64,000 nucleotides of DNA, taken from positions 43,432,338 to 43,496,337 of the forward strand of contig OX457061.1 of NCBI GenBank assembly GCA_949752795.1, written 5' to 3'. The DNA comes from Hyperoodon ampullatus. Taxonomy: Eukaryota > Chordata > Mammalia > Artiodactyla > Ziphiidae. The number at the start of each line of letters is the position of its first letter. Within the stretch, counting starts at the first letter, position 1. The position numbers were made by a program, and so were the translations under genes. Positions 12,520 through 27,135 of the stretch are shown in pieces. Under the pieces are notes generated by a model, which was not told the DNA's origin, ran no database searches, and saw only the letters and a list, made by a program, of their open reading frames with translations.

Positions 12520-13790
12520 ACCCAAAACTGGCTTAAATAAATGTATATGAAGCAATTATTTTCAAGACACTAGTTAACAGGCAATGAGGGATAACGATTC
12601 TTGATAGATGAGAAACAAACATAGTGAGTTCCATGGTCACCAAGCTTAATTCATTGAAAGAGACAGAGGACTCCAAGTGGAGCCCAGCATGCTCCCTGGA
12701 TTGAGGAGATGGAGCAGAGGGCCTTGAAACATCAAGGTGACTAGAATGGAAAAGGCAGAATACCAGAGAAGAGAGAGCTGCACACAGAGAAGACTCTGAA
12801 GATTTATAGAGTGCGCCCCTCACATATTCAGCTGAGTATTGATCACTACACACATGTGAGGACACTATCAATGGCTGGGGAAGACTGTCCAAAAGGATCA
12901 GTGCCCAGTGCTCACACAGGACCAGTAATACTGCCAGTTCCCAATGAAGCAGAGTGAAAACCTCATGATTCATGGGGAATTAGGTAGAGTACCTAGTAGA
13001 TCTTGCCTCAGTAGTGGGGAATTATTAGCTCTAAAGTAGGCACTGGTCTGATACTGCCTAATAAATCTTAACAGCAACACACAAAGGGATCAAACAGCTT
13101 CAAGGCAATATAACCACATTACAGAACAAAGCTCAAAAATATTTTTAGGAAGGCAAAATATCTAGCATCCAACAACATCAAATTCACAATGTCTGGCATC
13201 CAATCTAAAGTTACCAGGCATACAAAGCAGCAGGAAAATATGATCCATGATGAGGAGAAAAATCAATCAATGGAAATTGATCCAGGACTGACACACATGA
13301 TGGAACTATAGACAAATATACTGAAAACATTTATTATAAATGCATTCCACATGTTTAAAAAGTTAACTAGAAGACTAGAAAGTATAAGAAAAGGCCCATA
13401 TTAAACTTGTAGGAATGAAAACTTGAATATGTGAGATGAAAAATATATTGGATGGGAATAATGGAAAATTAGACACTGCAGAAGAAAAAAAGTTATGGAA
13501 GTTGAAAACAGAATGATAGAAACTATCCAAAATGAAACACAAAGAAAAGAGAATCTGAAAATATGAAAATAGCTCAGTGGGCAATGAGGCAATTTTAAGT
13601 AGTTTAATAAAAGTGAAATTGGAGTCCCTAGCAGGTAAGTAGGGAGAACAGAAGAAATATTTGAACAAATAATGGTCAGAAAATTTCAAATTGATGAAAA
13701 CTATAAGCCCACAAATCCAAGAAAGCCAATAAACCCAAGAGAAAATCTTAAAAGCAGCTTGAGAAAAAAGAAGCATTACATACAGAGGAG
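12520..13790 (+). mobile_element. Old L1 (L1M) fragment: 5' region and ORF1 portion
   Basis: The right half matches old mammalian L1 ORF1 DNA: gcatacaaagcagcaggaaa, atgaggagaaaaatcaatca, then actgcagaagaaaaaa and aaactatccaaaatgaaaca, and finally aatcttaaaagcagcttgag. The left half (12520-13080) fits the 5' part of the same family, with tctgatactgcctaataaat as a marker. No coding frame survives. Confidence 0.75.
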
Positions 13791-15179
13791 TAAAAATCTC
13801 CTACTGAAAAATGCCAGCACTTTTGTTTTTTAGCATTGATTATGTGCCACTTCAATTTATTGTCCTCAACAAGCATTAAAGGCAGGAGCTCATTGAGAAT
13901 AAAGAAACAGAGACCATGATGGCACATCAGGTGAGTATGGCATGGTTTTCTTTGCTCTTCCCAAACCCATTCACCCATTCACTTTCAGTTCCTTTTTACC
14001 TATAGTAGAACCATAGTTTGTCTAGGTCTTCAGAAAGCCACTGATCTCTGCAAGTGTATTCAGTCCTTAGTCTTGGCCCATGTGTGGCCAGTGAAGTATA
14101 AGATGGAGTCTTTGCAGAGGAGATATTCTGGGAAAGATTTACTTCCTGATGAAAGGAAGGCATGCAGGTAGAAACTATCTTTTCTCTGCAGCCATCTTGC
14201 CCCCTTCCTCCTCCAATTGCATTTTTGACATGTTTGGAGTTGCTGCACCCATCTTTCAGCCATGAGGAAAAGACCAAGAAAATGCCAAGTGCCAAAAAAT
14301 TGCTCTGACATTGAAAAGCTTCTGAACCAATCAGAAACTGCCCACCTGTGAACTTCTTGTCATGCAAACAAAAGCAACTCCCTATCTGCTTAGGCCATTG
14401 CTAGTAGCTAAGTGCTAAATTCATTCCTAACGGATAGAATCATAAAGTTAGAAGAGAGAAATTGGAGATTCAAACCTTTGCCTTTAGGACCCCAGTCTGA
14501 GGCTCTTTCCTCTATACTCCAGCTAACTCTTTGTTGCCAGCTTCCTTTTTTAAGGAGCTCCAGTCTCAGTGATGCAAAGATATGGAATGTCACAGACATG
14601 AGACAGCTGAGGCCTGACTGCTTCAAAAATAGGTAAAAATGGGAGAAAGTACCTGCTGAGGATACCTCTCAGTACTCTGAGGAATCAGAATCCTTCTGGC
14701 CCAACCAAGTCAATGGGCTATGGCCTACCTTCCTTTCCGGCATACCTGAAAGCACACTTAATTTCTGTATGTAGTACTTCCATGTACAAAGTGGATGGGC
14801 TTTTGATTTCAAGAAGAAGAGACTCAGAGACTGAAAAAACAAGAGGATTTATGCCATCTCCCTCTAACAGACTTTACTAGTTAGGAAATGGATGGAACCA
14901 GGCCCCTGGACAAAGGATCTCCAGGCCAGCTCTTTTGTGCAGGCTTTGGCTGCTTTCCATAGCCCTCCTTAAAAGGCCACAAGTCCCAGTAATAGATTAA
15001 AGGCTCTGAGGCATTCTCTAGAAAGGAAATTATTCTTACCTTAGTGACCATGGATCTCTTTTACTGGTGAACAGCCTCTGACAGCTCATGGTTCCAGTTT
15101 GAGAGAGGCTGCTCTTGGTCAAGCAAATATGTACAGCAGTGGAGATGTGAGGATCTGTTGGGCAGATCTATTTTCATAA

Positions 15180-15690
15180 GCTTCCAGAATGCAATCTAAC
15201 ATTCCACTTTCTGGCATAAAAACTCTCAGTGGCTTCCCACTGACAAAAGGACCAAGTCCAAAGTCTTTGGCATGGCAAACAGGCCCCCATGAAATCTGAT
15301 AATAGCCTAAATAGCCTACTTTTTTAGCCTCAGAGGCGTGCAAAGGACTCCCATTCCCTGGCCACGCATCACACTGTTTACTTTGCCATCTCTTGTCCTA
15401 TGCTACCTCCTATGCCAAGAATTCCACCCCTCCCCTCCTGGCCCATAGCCTTCTTGCCTCTAGAACAATTTTGGGTTCATATCTTAAATACCAGCTCAAA
15501 TGTCATGTCTCTGTGAACCCTACTCTGGTTTCCCAGTGTAGGTTGGTGGCTTTCTCTTTAGCGTTCCCGGTGCATGTTTCTATTACAGCATTCATCACAT
15601 TATCACATGTCTAAAAACTCCTCCTTTATTATTTAGTACAGTATCTAACACATAGCAGCTGCTTCATTAATGTGTGTTGAATGAATGAAT
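15180..15690 (+). mobile_element. L2 LINE 3' fragment
   Basis: Cores in L2 order: ctctcagtggcttcccactg, aaggaccaagtccaaagtct, ttgccatctcttgtcctatg, ccagctcaaatgtcatgtct, acagcattcatcacattatc, and an end of aacacatagcagctgcttca with a (TGAA)n tail at 15684-15702. Confidence 0.82.
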
Positions 15691-16695
15691 GAATGAATGA
15701 ATACTCACCCACCCTGTTGCAACTCCAAAGCATATGTGAAAGGTTCATAGGGTGGCTTGAATACAAATTAAGCCAATTTAGAATCTTGAAACAATTTATG
15801 CCAATCAACTTTTATATAGAATTAGTCTGAACTCAGTGTTCTGATTTCTCTCCAACAGACAGGTTCCTCTGAACTGTGCTCTCTCTAACTGTTGTACAAG
15901 GCATAAATTGAAGATGATTTCAAAGAATAAACAAACCCTTACATTTCTGGGGCCACTTTAATCAAAAGAACCCAACCAGAAAGGTCTATAATTGTTCATG
16001 TTAAGAGTCATTGTGTGAGTATCTGTTAAGGAGGAAAATAAGGAAATGATATCTGCAAAAGAGAGTTAATGACATTGAGACATTCTTCTTTCAGGAAGGG
16101 ATTGTGTTGCCCTTAAAATGAATGCCATGCCTGGATTTATGGGTTCTAGGCAAAGTATATCAGAGGAAGTTTTTCTACTACAGTATTAATGTAAATAAGT
16201 TTAAGCACTGAGCTTTCTACTGAAAATAAATTGTCTGAGATAAGGATGTCCCTATACCTCTGGCTTTACTTCCTGAAGACAGCACTCCTAGACTCATAGA
16301 CAGGCTATCTGCAAATCTGAGTATCTTCTGTATTCATCAGCAGGGCTAAAAAGATATGCTCATCAAGGCTTTTCCTTATGTGTGTCCTGTTCAGCATACA
16401 TAGTATGTGCCCTGCACTCTTACAGTTTGCACAGATACAAAGATATATTAGACTTGTCCTCTCCCTGCTCTCATATCAGTGAGAAGACATGCACATGAAC
16501 AGGTTTCCACGATGCAACGTGCTCTATGCTGTAATGCTTATTTATATGAAGTATTGAGGGATCACAGATTTGTGAGCCATTACTCTGCGTGGAGAAAGTC
16601 AGGGAGGAGGTGGAACTGGAATTGGTAGATGCCATGCTGCTCCTCATAGAGGCATTTTACACAACACACTAAAAACATCTGTGGAATGAGCTGAG

Positions 16696-16696
<1 letters not shown>

Positions 16697-16730
<34 letters not shown>

Positions 16731-16768
16731 CATCCATCCATCTATCTGTTTGTCTACCTACCTATCTA
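16697..16768 (+). repeat. (TATC)n tetranucleotide microsatellite
   Basis: Roughly 18 units of TATC/CATC, with later units drifting to CATC, TGTC and TACC. Confidence 0.95.
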
Positions 16769-18949
16769 GAAATGTTCACATTACATACAAATATTTCTTT
16801 TAAAATAAACACATTTTTTCAAAGGCCAAGGTATGAAAGTTCATCCTTGATTATTTCCTATGTGCTTGTCCAGTTCTTAAATTACCTAAGCCTTCTTCTC
16901 TCCTCTATGGTTCAGGACTTTATTTTCCAGTTTATTACCCCTCTTGCTCCAGGGTGGGCAGATTAAGAGACAACATACTGAAGTTCAAAACAGTTCTTTT
17001 CCTACTCGTTATATCAGCTTATTTTAAGAAAAGCCATCGTCTTTTCTCTCTGCTGTTCATAAACTGTATTAAGCACTTGAAGATGATTTCTAGACTTGTT
17101 GTTTATATCATTTTAACACTTCAGGATTCTGACAATGGCCTTGCTTAGCCAAGCTATATTCATTTGCTTCTTTTAATCTCCACCATTAATCAATTTGCCG
17201 ATTCTGCATCTTTCTCTTTTCTTCTTAAGTGAAAGATGAATTAAAGGATAGGATTTCTTACCCCCTGCCACCATAAAACTAAAGCCCAAAGGGGTATAAG
17301 ACTTAAAAGCGAGGATTTCAGATATTTGGGGCTCTCTGCTCACCAATGGTCACATTCATTTTAAATGCATGTTGAAGCCAAATTGTGGAAAATACCAAAG
17401 TGCACATTAAAAAAATTCAGTGGATACACTGTGGCATAGTAATGACCAAGTAGAGTGAGATCCTAGGTCTCTGACAGGAATCTGGTTCAGATGCTTCCTA
17501 AATGCCAGGCTTTGCCAGTGGAGGGAAGGAATAAAAATGAAATGAAAGACTGGTACTGCAGAGCTGCTAATTAAAATAATTCAGAGAACATAAATGCTAG
17601 AGTAATTTTGGACCTGCCATATCAGGCTGGTTTCAAAGCAAATGTAGTGTTCCGATTTCTTCCTTCTTTGGGAAGATATAATTAGCTCAGCTGCAACAGG
17701 GTGGAAGCCTCGAGGCAGCCGTTTCCTGGTGCTGCCAGCTCCCCCATGATGGAGAAACAGCTGCCACCCGCCCCTCCTGCCATGGATCGCACAGAGCTGG
17801 GGCCATCCTGCAAGGCTGCTCACAAGCCACCGTGAACAGAGGCTCAGGCTGCCATTGGGACTGGTTCTTGCTTAAAGATAAGGGACATGTTACTCCTTAA
17901 TAATCCAGTTGACTCTAGGCCCGATCGCCATCCTTCCATATAAGATAGCCTCGGTGAACTCAAAAATCCTCTTCCATTACTGTGGCAGGAAGGATACTTA
18001 ACACTGGTGATGACGGCCCACATTGGCCACAGCAGCTCCCCACCTTGGAGTGTGCAGGCTTTTGGAGAAGCTAGGAACAAAACAATGAAGAAAATGTGCC
18101 CACAAATGAGAAACCAGAGCTGTAAGGAGAACACATTCCCCAGCTGACGTGGCAGAGAAGATGAAGAGACACTATTATGGGGACAGGCTCAATGCTAAGC
18201 TTATGGATGATCCAACAGGTGGGTAACTCATGTGAAAGCAAGAGTGTCCTGGGAAATAGCCACTGCATGATGTACTCAACTCACCTGCAGAAACAGAGCA
18301 CCAGCCTCTGCTTGTCGATTTGACAAACTCAAGAGAATGGACTCTACTGACAGACTTTTGATATTTAAATAAGCAATAATATTTTACAAATGAGTTCTAT
18401 GACAATAAATACTTTCATGGAACCAAAAAGTGTACCACCATTTTGAAATTTTAGAGAAGGCAAAATAGAATGCATAATTTCTTAGTTGTCCTAAGCTACC
18501 ATCAAATTGTCAGGTTCTTACACCCATCATCCACTTTCCTACCGGCTCCCACCCAGGCCCACCTATCATAGAGGCCAACAAAAGGCCGTTTTTTTCTCCT
18601 CTTCCTCAATGGGAGCAACAAACAACCAAGCAAACATACAAACCCTGCAGCTGCCACTGAGTAATGACCATGGTGGGGGGATTAAATCAATGTGGCATCT
18701 GAAGAACATTTCTTAATGACTGGGATAGTTCCATGAAGAACATTTAATAAATAAAGGAACTGGGAATCATTATTTCCTCCAATCAATTCAGAAGGAAATA
18801 CTTCAGGAAAATGTCACTTAAGTGGAGGATTTTCTTTTCAACAAATCAGAATATATGGTAGATGACAAATGACAGTGTTTTTATAATGCATAAAGGACCA
18901 AGGCTAACTTCTCATGTCTATAACGATGGTCACTGTTTTGTTAGTATTT

Positions 18950-19870
18950 TTCTAGGCTTTTTTATTGAGATACAATTCATATACCATAATATTTACCCTT
19001 TTAAAGTATACATGCAATGGTTTTAAGTATATTTACACATATACTAAACAGTCATCACACTATAGAATTCTAGAACATTTTCATCAACCCAAAAAGAAAC
19101 TCCATATCCAATCACTCCTCGTTCCCCATTGCCCCTCAGCTCCTGGCAACCACAAATCTATTTTCTGTCTGTATGGATTTGCCTATTTTGGACATTCCAT
19201 ATAAATGGAAGCATGTAGTATGTGACCTTTTGCGCTTGGCTTTCTGCACTCACCATAGTGTTTTCAAGGTTCATCCACGTTGTAGCATGAATAAGTACTT
19301 CATTCCTTTTAATTAATGAATAATAGCCCATCGTATGGATGACCACATTTTATCTGTTCACCAGTTAATGGACACTGAAATTGTTTCCACTTTTGAGCTA
19401 TAATGAATAATGCTGCTATTTCGTTTGTGTACAAGTTTTTGTGCGTGTATGTGTATGTATGTGTGTGTGTGTGTGTGTGTGTGAACATATGATTTCAATT
19501 CTCTTGGGTATATACCTAGGGGTAGAATTGCTGGGTTATATGTTGACTCGTGTTGAACGTTTTGAAGAACTGCCAAACTATTTCCAAAACAGCTGCACCA
19601 TTTTACATTCCCACCAGCACTTTATGAGGGTTTCAATTTCTCCACAGCCCCGTTAACACTTCTTATTGTCTGTTTTGCCAAGTGGATGTGAAATGGTACC
19701 TCACTGTGGTTTTGATTTACATTTCCCTAATGACTAATGATGTTGAGCATCATTTTATGTACTTATTGGCCATTTGTACATTTTCTTTGGGGACACCAAA
19801 AGAAACTTAAATCCTTTGCCTATTTTCTAATTGGGTAATTTATCTTCATATCATTGAGCTTTTAAGTCTT
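18950..19870 (-). mobile_element. Old L1M 3' fragment
   Basis: Antisense L1M 3' end: tattgagatacaattcatat, tctggcaaccacaaatcta-like ctggcaaccacaaatctatt, ttggacattccatataaatg, gttcatccacgttgtagcat, aactgccaaactatttccaa and gagcatcattttatgtactt. A (TG)n tract at 19460-19483 sits inside it. About 920 bp of non-coding, decayed L1. Confidence 0.85.
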
Positions 19871-21305
19871 CTTCCTCTGAATTATTTTTCTAGAGATTGT
19901 AGAAAAGGACACTGAGTTCTACTTAGTTCAGTCCCGGTTTTGAGAATGAAGCATAATTTTATCGATTTGGATAATGATAAAGTTGAAAATATTTATCGAG
20001 CACTTATTTTGTGCCAAGCACTCTGAAACCTTTATTAACTTACTGTGAAAGGGAGAGCTATTGCTTGGGCCACATGTTTCTTCCTTGGATGCTCATCAAG
20101 ATCAGCAAAGATTTCTTAAGGAAGAACTCATGTGTCCCTTTGTCTCCTGAGACCGGGAAACGCCCCTATCCCCCCTTCCTGCCAAGGGAGCAGAGCTAGC
20201 AGAGAAGATGCATCCATTGGCATAACCTCTGGCCATGTTTTAGCTATCTGGAATAAATTAGTCAGTCATTGCTAGACTCAGGACAGGTGCTTTGCAACTC
20301 TGTTTTGAACACCTGAAGTTAAGACTGCCCATGTTTCCTGCAAATACACCCAAGAAAATCCTTTACAATTTGGTCTCCATCCTTTCTTGCTATATAAAAC
20401 GTGGACAATGCTCATCAAGGTGACAAAGGAAGAAACCCCACAAATCAATCTATAGAAGAATACGCAGCAAGGCAGTGGATTCATTGTCTTAGACTAATTG
20501 TAGGAAAATCAGCTCAGCTAAAGGGCAGAGGCACTAGAGGTGAGGGAGGCTGCAGGGAGGAGGAGTACAGGAGACAAACTGAGAAGGCTCCTCCTCAAAC
20601 ATAAATCATAAAGGGCAGAGCAAAGGCGAGAACAGGCATTTTCTTCACCAGCCCTAACCTAGTATGAAAGTTAGTGGAGTTCTAAGTTTTATCCTCTTAG
20701 GTAATATATTTCTAGAACATTTATTTCTTTTTCTTCCTACGTCCCTCTCCCTTTAAAAATCAAGCAAAACAACAAGAAAACAAAATTGGTGGTTTGAGGT
20801 GGTAGAACACAACCCAAATCTTCAATATCATGACTTCTCGGTTTCCAGAAATAACCCTTTTCTTTCATACCCAAGTTCTGAGATGTCAGTTAACAAATCT
20901 AACATGCCAAGGATGCCAACTCCAGGTAATCAGTGGATTTGAATTATTGTCTATAACTCTAGCTGTTAGTGTTTCAAATGATGGAACCCCAGGTAGACTC
21001 GGTAGGACAGAACCTCTTACCAAGATGGCCACCAGCCAATCCACTTTCAGCCAAGATGGTTCTGAGTGGGAACTTCCAGGGTCTTAGCGTACTTTCATTT
21101 ATGTGAACCAGTTCACCTTAGATCAAGCCTCAAACAAAGGCTCCTGGCATAGTTTCACAGAATCAAATCCAAACCTCAAAATCCTTTAACCTCATGGCCT
21201 CCTGGAATTTTTCCAAGGGTTCCCCTGGCAGAACTCTCATGTTGAGAACTTTCCTCTTAGAGATCTCACACACAGCTCTGGAGAGCCATGGAAAGAGCAG
21301 GACGG

Positions 21306-22043
<738 letters not shown>

Positions 22044-23723
22044 TCAGCTCTTTGCCTTGAGGGGCCCTTTGCCCCACATCAGCTGCTGGTGTGGAAAGAT
22101 GCTGCCTGACTTAGCAAAAGAGGAAGGAAGGATGCTCCACTCACAATTTTATCTCTAAAGCCTCTAGAGCACCTAGGCTTTATTTCCCAGAAAGTCTAGC
22201 ATTTCAGGGCCATGTGGGCCTGAATAGTGCCCCCTCGACACACAGACAGGTTCACATTTTAGGGTTCTGGAACTATGCTGGGATGAGGCACTTGCTAGAT
22301 CCCAAGACCCTGAAAAGCAGTGGGTGGATGAAGCAAAAAACAAGCAAACAAAAAAACCCAAATCAAAATAAAACACTGGGGGGAGAGTTTGGCTCTCCTG
22401 GAGTGAGGGGTCACTGCACCCTAGCAGGAGCCCCAACTCTGTGCTCCCAGCCACATGCTGCAGCAGAGGGCCCTCACTCCCTCCAGAGTGCAGCTCTGCT
22501 CTCCCCTACTCCACCTGCCCTGTGGCCCAACATGGCTTCAAGCTGCCCATGTTATCCCCAAGCTCAACTCAGCAGAATCCCAGGGCATCCTCATCCCGGA
22601 CATTCATTCCCAGTGAAAAATACCATCTCCTTTGGCCCACCCCTACCCCTGACCTCCAGCTCAACACATGTCCTGGGCACCACATAGGAGAGACTTTTGA
22701 ATCACAACACATTTATTCTTTTACTGGGGCAAGTCTTATTCCCCACACTATGGCGAGGGGCAGGGGGGAGCGGTGAAGTATGGTGTCTTATACCTTCTTT
22801 ATCTTCTGTCTTACACACCCAGCTATGTGACAGCTTAAGGCATCTTAACACTGGCACGTGCTTCAGGCAGGAGAGGGTCTCAGTCTTAGGATGCCATCAT
22901 GAACCGCTCCCACCCCCCTTTCCGCATTCCCCACCCCGGAACCCTGCTGAGCCGACTGGAGTCACTGCCCCTGACGGCCTGAGGGGTGCTGCAGGGCAAG
23001 GAGTAAAGGTGTCCTTTGCTGCTGGACCTGCCAGGGTGGGAGTCAAAGCGTTTCTGTCTCCCAAAGGGAAACAAGGGAGAAGATCTCCTTCAGGACAGTT
23101 GGAAGCACTTTAAACAAACGTAGAGGATTCTAAATTTTAGAATTTAAAGTGGTTGACCCCACCTATGGGGGTCCAGAGCTATATGAGTATTTGAAAATAA
23201 GAGAGTCAGAATTACCCAAGAACAACCAGCTCGTTTTGCCCCTCCTACGACCCACCAGCCCCATAGCCCCTCCCATCATGTCTCCAGCCACAGTAGTTCC
23301 CAAAACACACTGTCACCAGGTCATTCATTCTTGCATTTTCAGAGAACAAGCACTGGACAAGGAGGCGAGGAGCTTCCCAGTCCTCGTGGTGTCCAGCCCC
23401 ATGATCTGGGGAAGACTTTTAACTTGTCCACTCTGTAATTTCCCCATTAGGCAAAAATCCATAGGGGTATAATGTTGGGTGATCACTTAGGTTCCTTTTA
23501 TCTCTGAATATCTGGATTTAGCCATTCCTGTTTTTGTACAAGGCAAGTCCTGACACATTTATTTCACCTCCATTCAAACTACAGCCCCAACTGCCAATGG
23601 TCACATGGAGGAGAATACGGGAAAAGCTTCGGACTCTCTCCAGCTCAGAATCTCCCTCTGGAGTAAGAAATCTTACAGTGCAGCGGCCAATGCTCTGGGT
23701 TATCAGAACTGAATGTGATCTCC

Positions 23724-23895
23724 TTCTAACATGCTAGCTGTGAGCTCAGGTGGGCTACAGAATGTCTCTGGGCCTGTTTCCTCATTCTGTAAAGTGGGGA
23801 TACTGACTACACCTTCCTAATGATATTACACTGACAGGGGATACTTGAGACTCTGCTTGTATGGTGCTTTGTAGACTTTCTTTGGAAAGCTGGAG
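23724..23895 (+). mobile_element. MIR SINE
   Basis: Sense MIR: atgctagctgtgagctcagg, ctgtttcctcattctgtaaa, gtggggatactgactac and a following diverged 3' part. Confidence 0.8.
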
Positions 23896-24916
23896 AGAAA
23901 GGCTTTGCAAACAAAGTTTTCTTAAAAAAAAAAGAAATGGATGGTGATACGAAAACACAAGTCATCATCTGTGCATTTCTTTTTGTGGTTGGCCTGTGAT
24001 GGGGCTCTCAGGGTCGGCCCCGCCCACCTCACTAAAGGTCACTGAAGCCCAACCCTTCCTAGCACTGAAGGGGCAGGGGAAAGCGACAGTGTTTTCACTC
24101 ATCATAGGTGACACCAGAAAAAGGACCTAGGGATGCACGTACATTATGGGAAATCCTGAAACACCCAGAGAATATAGGTCAGGATGAAATCTTCATAGAT
24201 TTAGTTCAAAGAGTGAAATAACTTGTTGATTTTTCACAGCCTTATTTCAGCTCCAGAAATCCAGACTCCTCTAAGAATCTGTCTGTGGCAAAGACTCCAG
24301 GAAAGAGGAAAAGTTAGAGGCCAAGCACAAAAGGCCACCTCTGTGCAAAGCCCCCATCTGCCAGCTTTCCACTCTGCAGCACTGGAAAGCTGGTGACCTC
24401 CAGGGCCCTCCGCACTCCACCTCCTTCCCTGTGGGTTGGGGCAGGCTCCTGCATTTTTAACCAGCCGTTGCTCCTGCTTGGTTCTGGGTATTTGAACAAG
24501 GCTCATTTTAATAGAAGAAGCCTTTGAATGCTTTGCTTGAGCAGAAAGTCCTGCTGTAAAACCAGGGCAGGCAAGTCTTCTAAACAAGTTCTTAAGAGGA
24601 GTATAAACAATGTTGCTTTGCTTCACTTTGCTTCACTCCACAGGTTACCCCTCAGCTCTTGGAAAGAAAAACATATTTCACCTCTTCCAGGAGAACATGT
24701 CTCAAGAGGGGAAAGCACCACCGGTGCCCTGGCTCAGGGAGCAGGTAGTAGCTTCAGTGGGATTCTGACGAGGGAGGCTGCCCACCCTGCCTTGTTCGGC
24801 CTGTTGCCTCCCAATGGGGGTGACGGCAGCACTTAGCCACACTCCTCTGGCTCCAGAATTCTACAGAACACTGCTTTCCTTCTGGTTTGTTAATGGCCAC
24901 TTCAGGAGGAAGTACT

Positions 24917-25089
24917 GACATGGTTAAGACTATGGGTTTTGCAGCCCTGGCTATGGGTTTGAATCTCAACTCTGTCACTCACTAGCTGCTTGACTCACTT
25001 TCTTCAACTGTAATATGGAAATGACGGTAATAATAGCTTACTATGTTGATACATTTAAAACATTTACAATGCTTAGAAAGGCTCAATAA
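24917..25089 (+). mobile_element. MIR SINE
   Basis: Well-preserved MIR: catggttaagactatgggtt, gggtttgaatctcaactctg, ctcactagctgcttgactca, and an end at gcttagaaaggctcaataaa. A younger SINE inserted directly at its 3' end. Confidence 0.85.
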
Positions 25090-25099
25090 ATAAATAGCT

Positions 25100-25217
25100 T
25101 TTTTTTTTTGGCCTTGCCACACAGCTTGCAGAACCTTAGCTCCCCGACCAGGGATCAAACCTGGCCCCGGCAGTGAAAGCGCTGAGTCCTAACTACTGGA
25201 CCACCAGGGAATTCCTG
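25100..25217 (-). mobile_element. Short tRNA-derived cetartiodactyl SINE
   Basis: Inverted copy of the ggtggtccagtagttaggac type, with a poly-T tail at its left. The perfect 10-bp target duplication ATAAATAGCT (25090-25099 and 25218-25227) fixes both ends. It is about 118 bp, much shorter than the CHR copies elsewhere in the window. Confidence 0.88.
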
Positions 25218-25309
25218 ATAAATAGCTGTTATTGCTTGAAAAAAAAAAAGCTGTCTCTATCTTCCCCTCATTGGAAGGGAATTCAGGAGAATTCTAAGGG
25301 GAAAAATTG

Positions 25310-25420
25310 TCATCTCCTTGAAAGCAAGGACAATGGTGGACTGCTCATCTCCCAGCCACCCTAGCATAGGGCCTGGCCATGTTGTTGGTCCTCAATGTAT
25401 GGCTTCTGGATGAATAAAAA
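25310..25420 (+). mobile_element. Probable L2 LINE 3' end
   Basis: The final part of L2: gaaagcaaggacaatggtgg, cctagcatagggcctggcca and ggtcctcaatgtatggcttc fit the usual ending of 3' L2 copies. Confidence 0.6.
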
Positions 25421-25741
25421 GGGTGGGAGGATAATTGTAGACAGCTGTCTTTATAGGGCAGTTCCAATGACACTTGGGGACACATTCATGGCAGTGTAAG
25501 GGCTGGGTTCCCTTCCAGAAAGAGAGGACAGACTGTAGTTTACAGCACATCCTTGGACCTGAGAACCTGATTCTTGGCATGGAAAAGCTCTTGTTCCCAG
25601 AGTTCAGCAGATTCTGAAATGGAGCACAGGAGGTTTTCAACAGCTCCATGCCCTGTGCAAGCTGCCAAGGGAGAATTAGGTGCCTGCTCCTTCTGGAAGG
25701 CAGGAAGGAGAGCAAGGGATGGAACTGAAAGTGAAAGAATC

Positions 25742-25743
<2 letters not shown>

Positions 25744-25783
<40 letters not shown>
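25744..25783 (+). repeat. (CA)n microsatellite, ~20 units
   Basis: Uninterrupted run of about 20 CA units, then a TA-interrupted tail. Likely length-polymorphic. Confidence 0.97.
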
Positions 25784-25788
<5 letters not shown>

Positions 25789-27024
25789 AGAGTCTGAGCT
25801 CACAGAGGCATTTAATTGCATCCAGGTGAGTATGCTACAGTTTTTGGAAAGTGCCATTTTAAGTTAGGGACATATTCTAAAACATGGGAACAAAGGAAAT
25901 TAGCTCTATAAGCAGCAGACCTCAACCAAATGCAGCTTCTTTTCTTCCTTTCACATTAGATCTGTCAAGGTAATATGCAAAAGCTCCCATCATCCTCTCT
26001 CCTATCACCCGTGCACGTGTATTCACGAGGCTAGGGATGGTCAAAATGATCCAGACTGTACAAACCATGGGATGACATTTCTAAACACAGCAGTACTCTC
26101 TCACCCTTCCACTGTTGTCTCAGCAATTGACTTATTCCTTAAACTGTACAGTTCCTGAACCTTCCAGGGGCTGCATGAAGCTACTGGTGCCGATTTCTGT
26201 GGAAAGCTCTCTTCAGTGCCCGTAGAAACTAGAGGAGAACAGAGCAGTCTAGGTGCTGCTGTAACACAAAAGGCGTCACTTCCCTGGCATTATGGACGCC
26301 TCAGCCAAAATAAAGAGGAAAATGTGTCAGAGAAGAAGGGTTGTGGGGACAACATCTATTGATTACCTGCCATCACAAGAGTCCTGACACTAGGCCTTGA
26401 AATGGGTGCTATCGCCCCCCTTTTACAGGTGAGGAAACTGAGGCCAGTGAGGAACATCTTTCTTCTTTCTCCTAAATTATACTAATCTTTCAAAGATTAG
26501 TTATATTTTAAAGAAAACAGTGTGCTAGAGCCAGATGTAACTTTAAGAGTATCTAACTCAGACCCACCTGAGAGTTCAGGTGGCCGAGGTGGTGTGGCTG
26601 GAGACCCACCCGAGGGATCCAAGCAGCTGATGCTGAATAGGAGGGAGAACCCGGGTCTCCTAGCCCTCACTACTGGGACCTCTTACTCTTTCCATTGTTC
26701 GAGATCATAAATGTGCAGCTTCCATCATGCCTCTGCTTAATGCAAATGAAAGCATCGCTTGTTTTCCTTCACCAAGGAGGGTCTGGGTCAGCACATTTCT
26801 TCTCTCCCCTGGTATATACAGGATGAGAACACTCACTATGGGCTCCAGCAGGGTGACCGCCAGCTTCCTCTGTCTCTCTCATCAAACTCAGCTCTCCTTT
26901 CGATTTCTCTCAGCTGGTGTATGAGTAGAAATCATTACTAGCAGAATTCAAGCTTCTGCTTGTTGAAAACTTCCTACTTCCTTCTATGCTCCAAGCTTTC
27001 TATTTATTCTAATTCAGCCCTCAT

Positions 27025-27135
27025 GCCTACCCTGCTGGCTCAATACTATCATCAGAACAGCTAAGAGACTTGCCCAAGGTCATTCAGCTAATAAATGCCA
27101 GAGCTGAGATTGAACTCCAGCTGAACATGCTGCCC
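27025..27135 (-). mobile_element. MIR SINE fragment
   Basis: Antisense MIR core: gagacttgcccaaggtcatt followed by cagagctgagattgaactcc. Confidence 0.75.

Noticed and set aside
13375..13776. 133-codon minus-strand frame rich in Phe, Ser and Leu
   Set aside because: Antisense of an old A-rich L1 ORF1 fragment.
16697..16768. Possible CRISPR-like regular repeat
   Set aside because: A simple TATC microsatellite with no spacers, in a mammalian genome.
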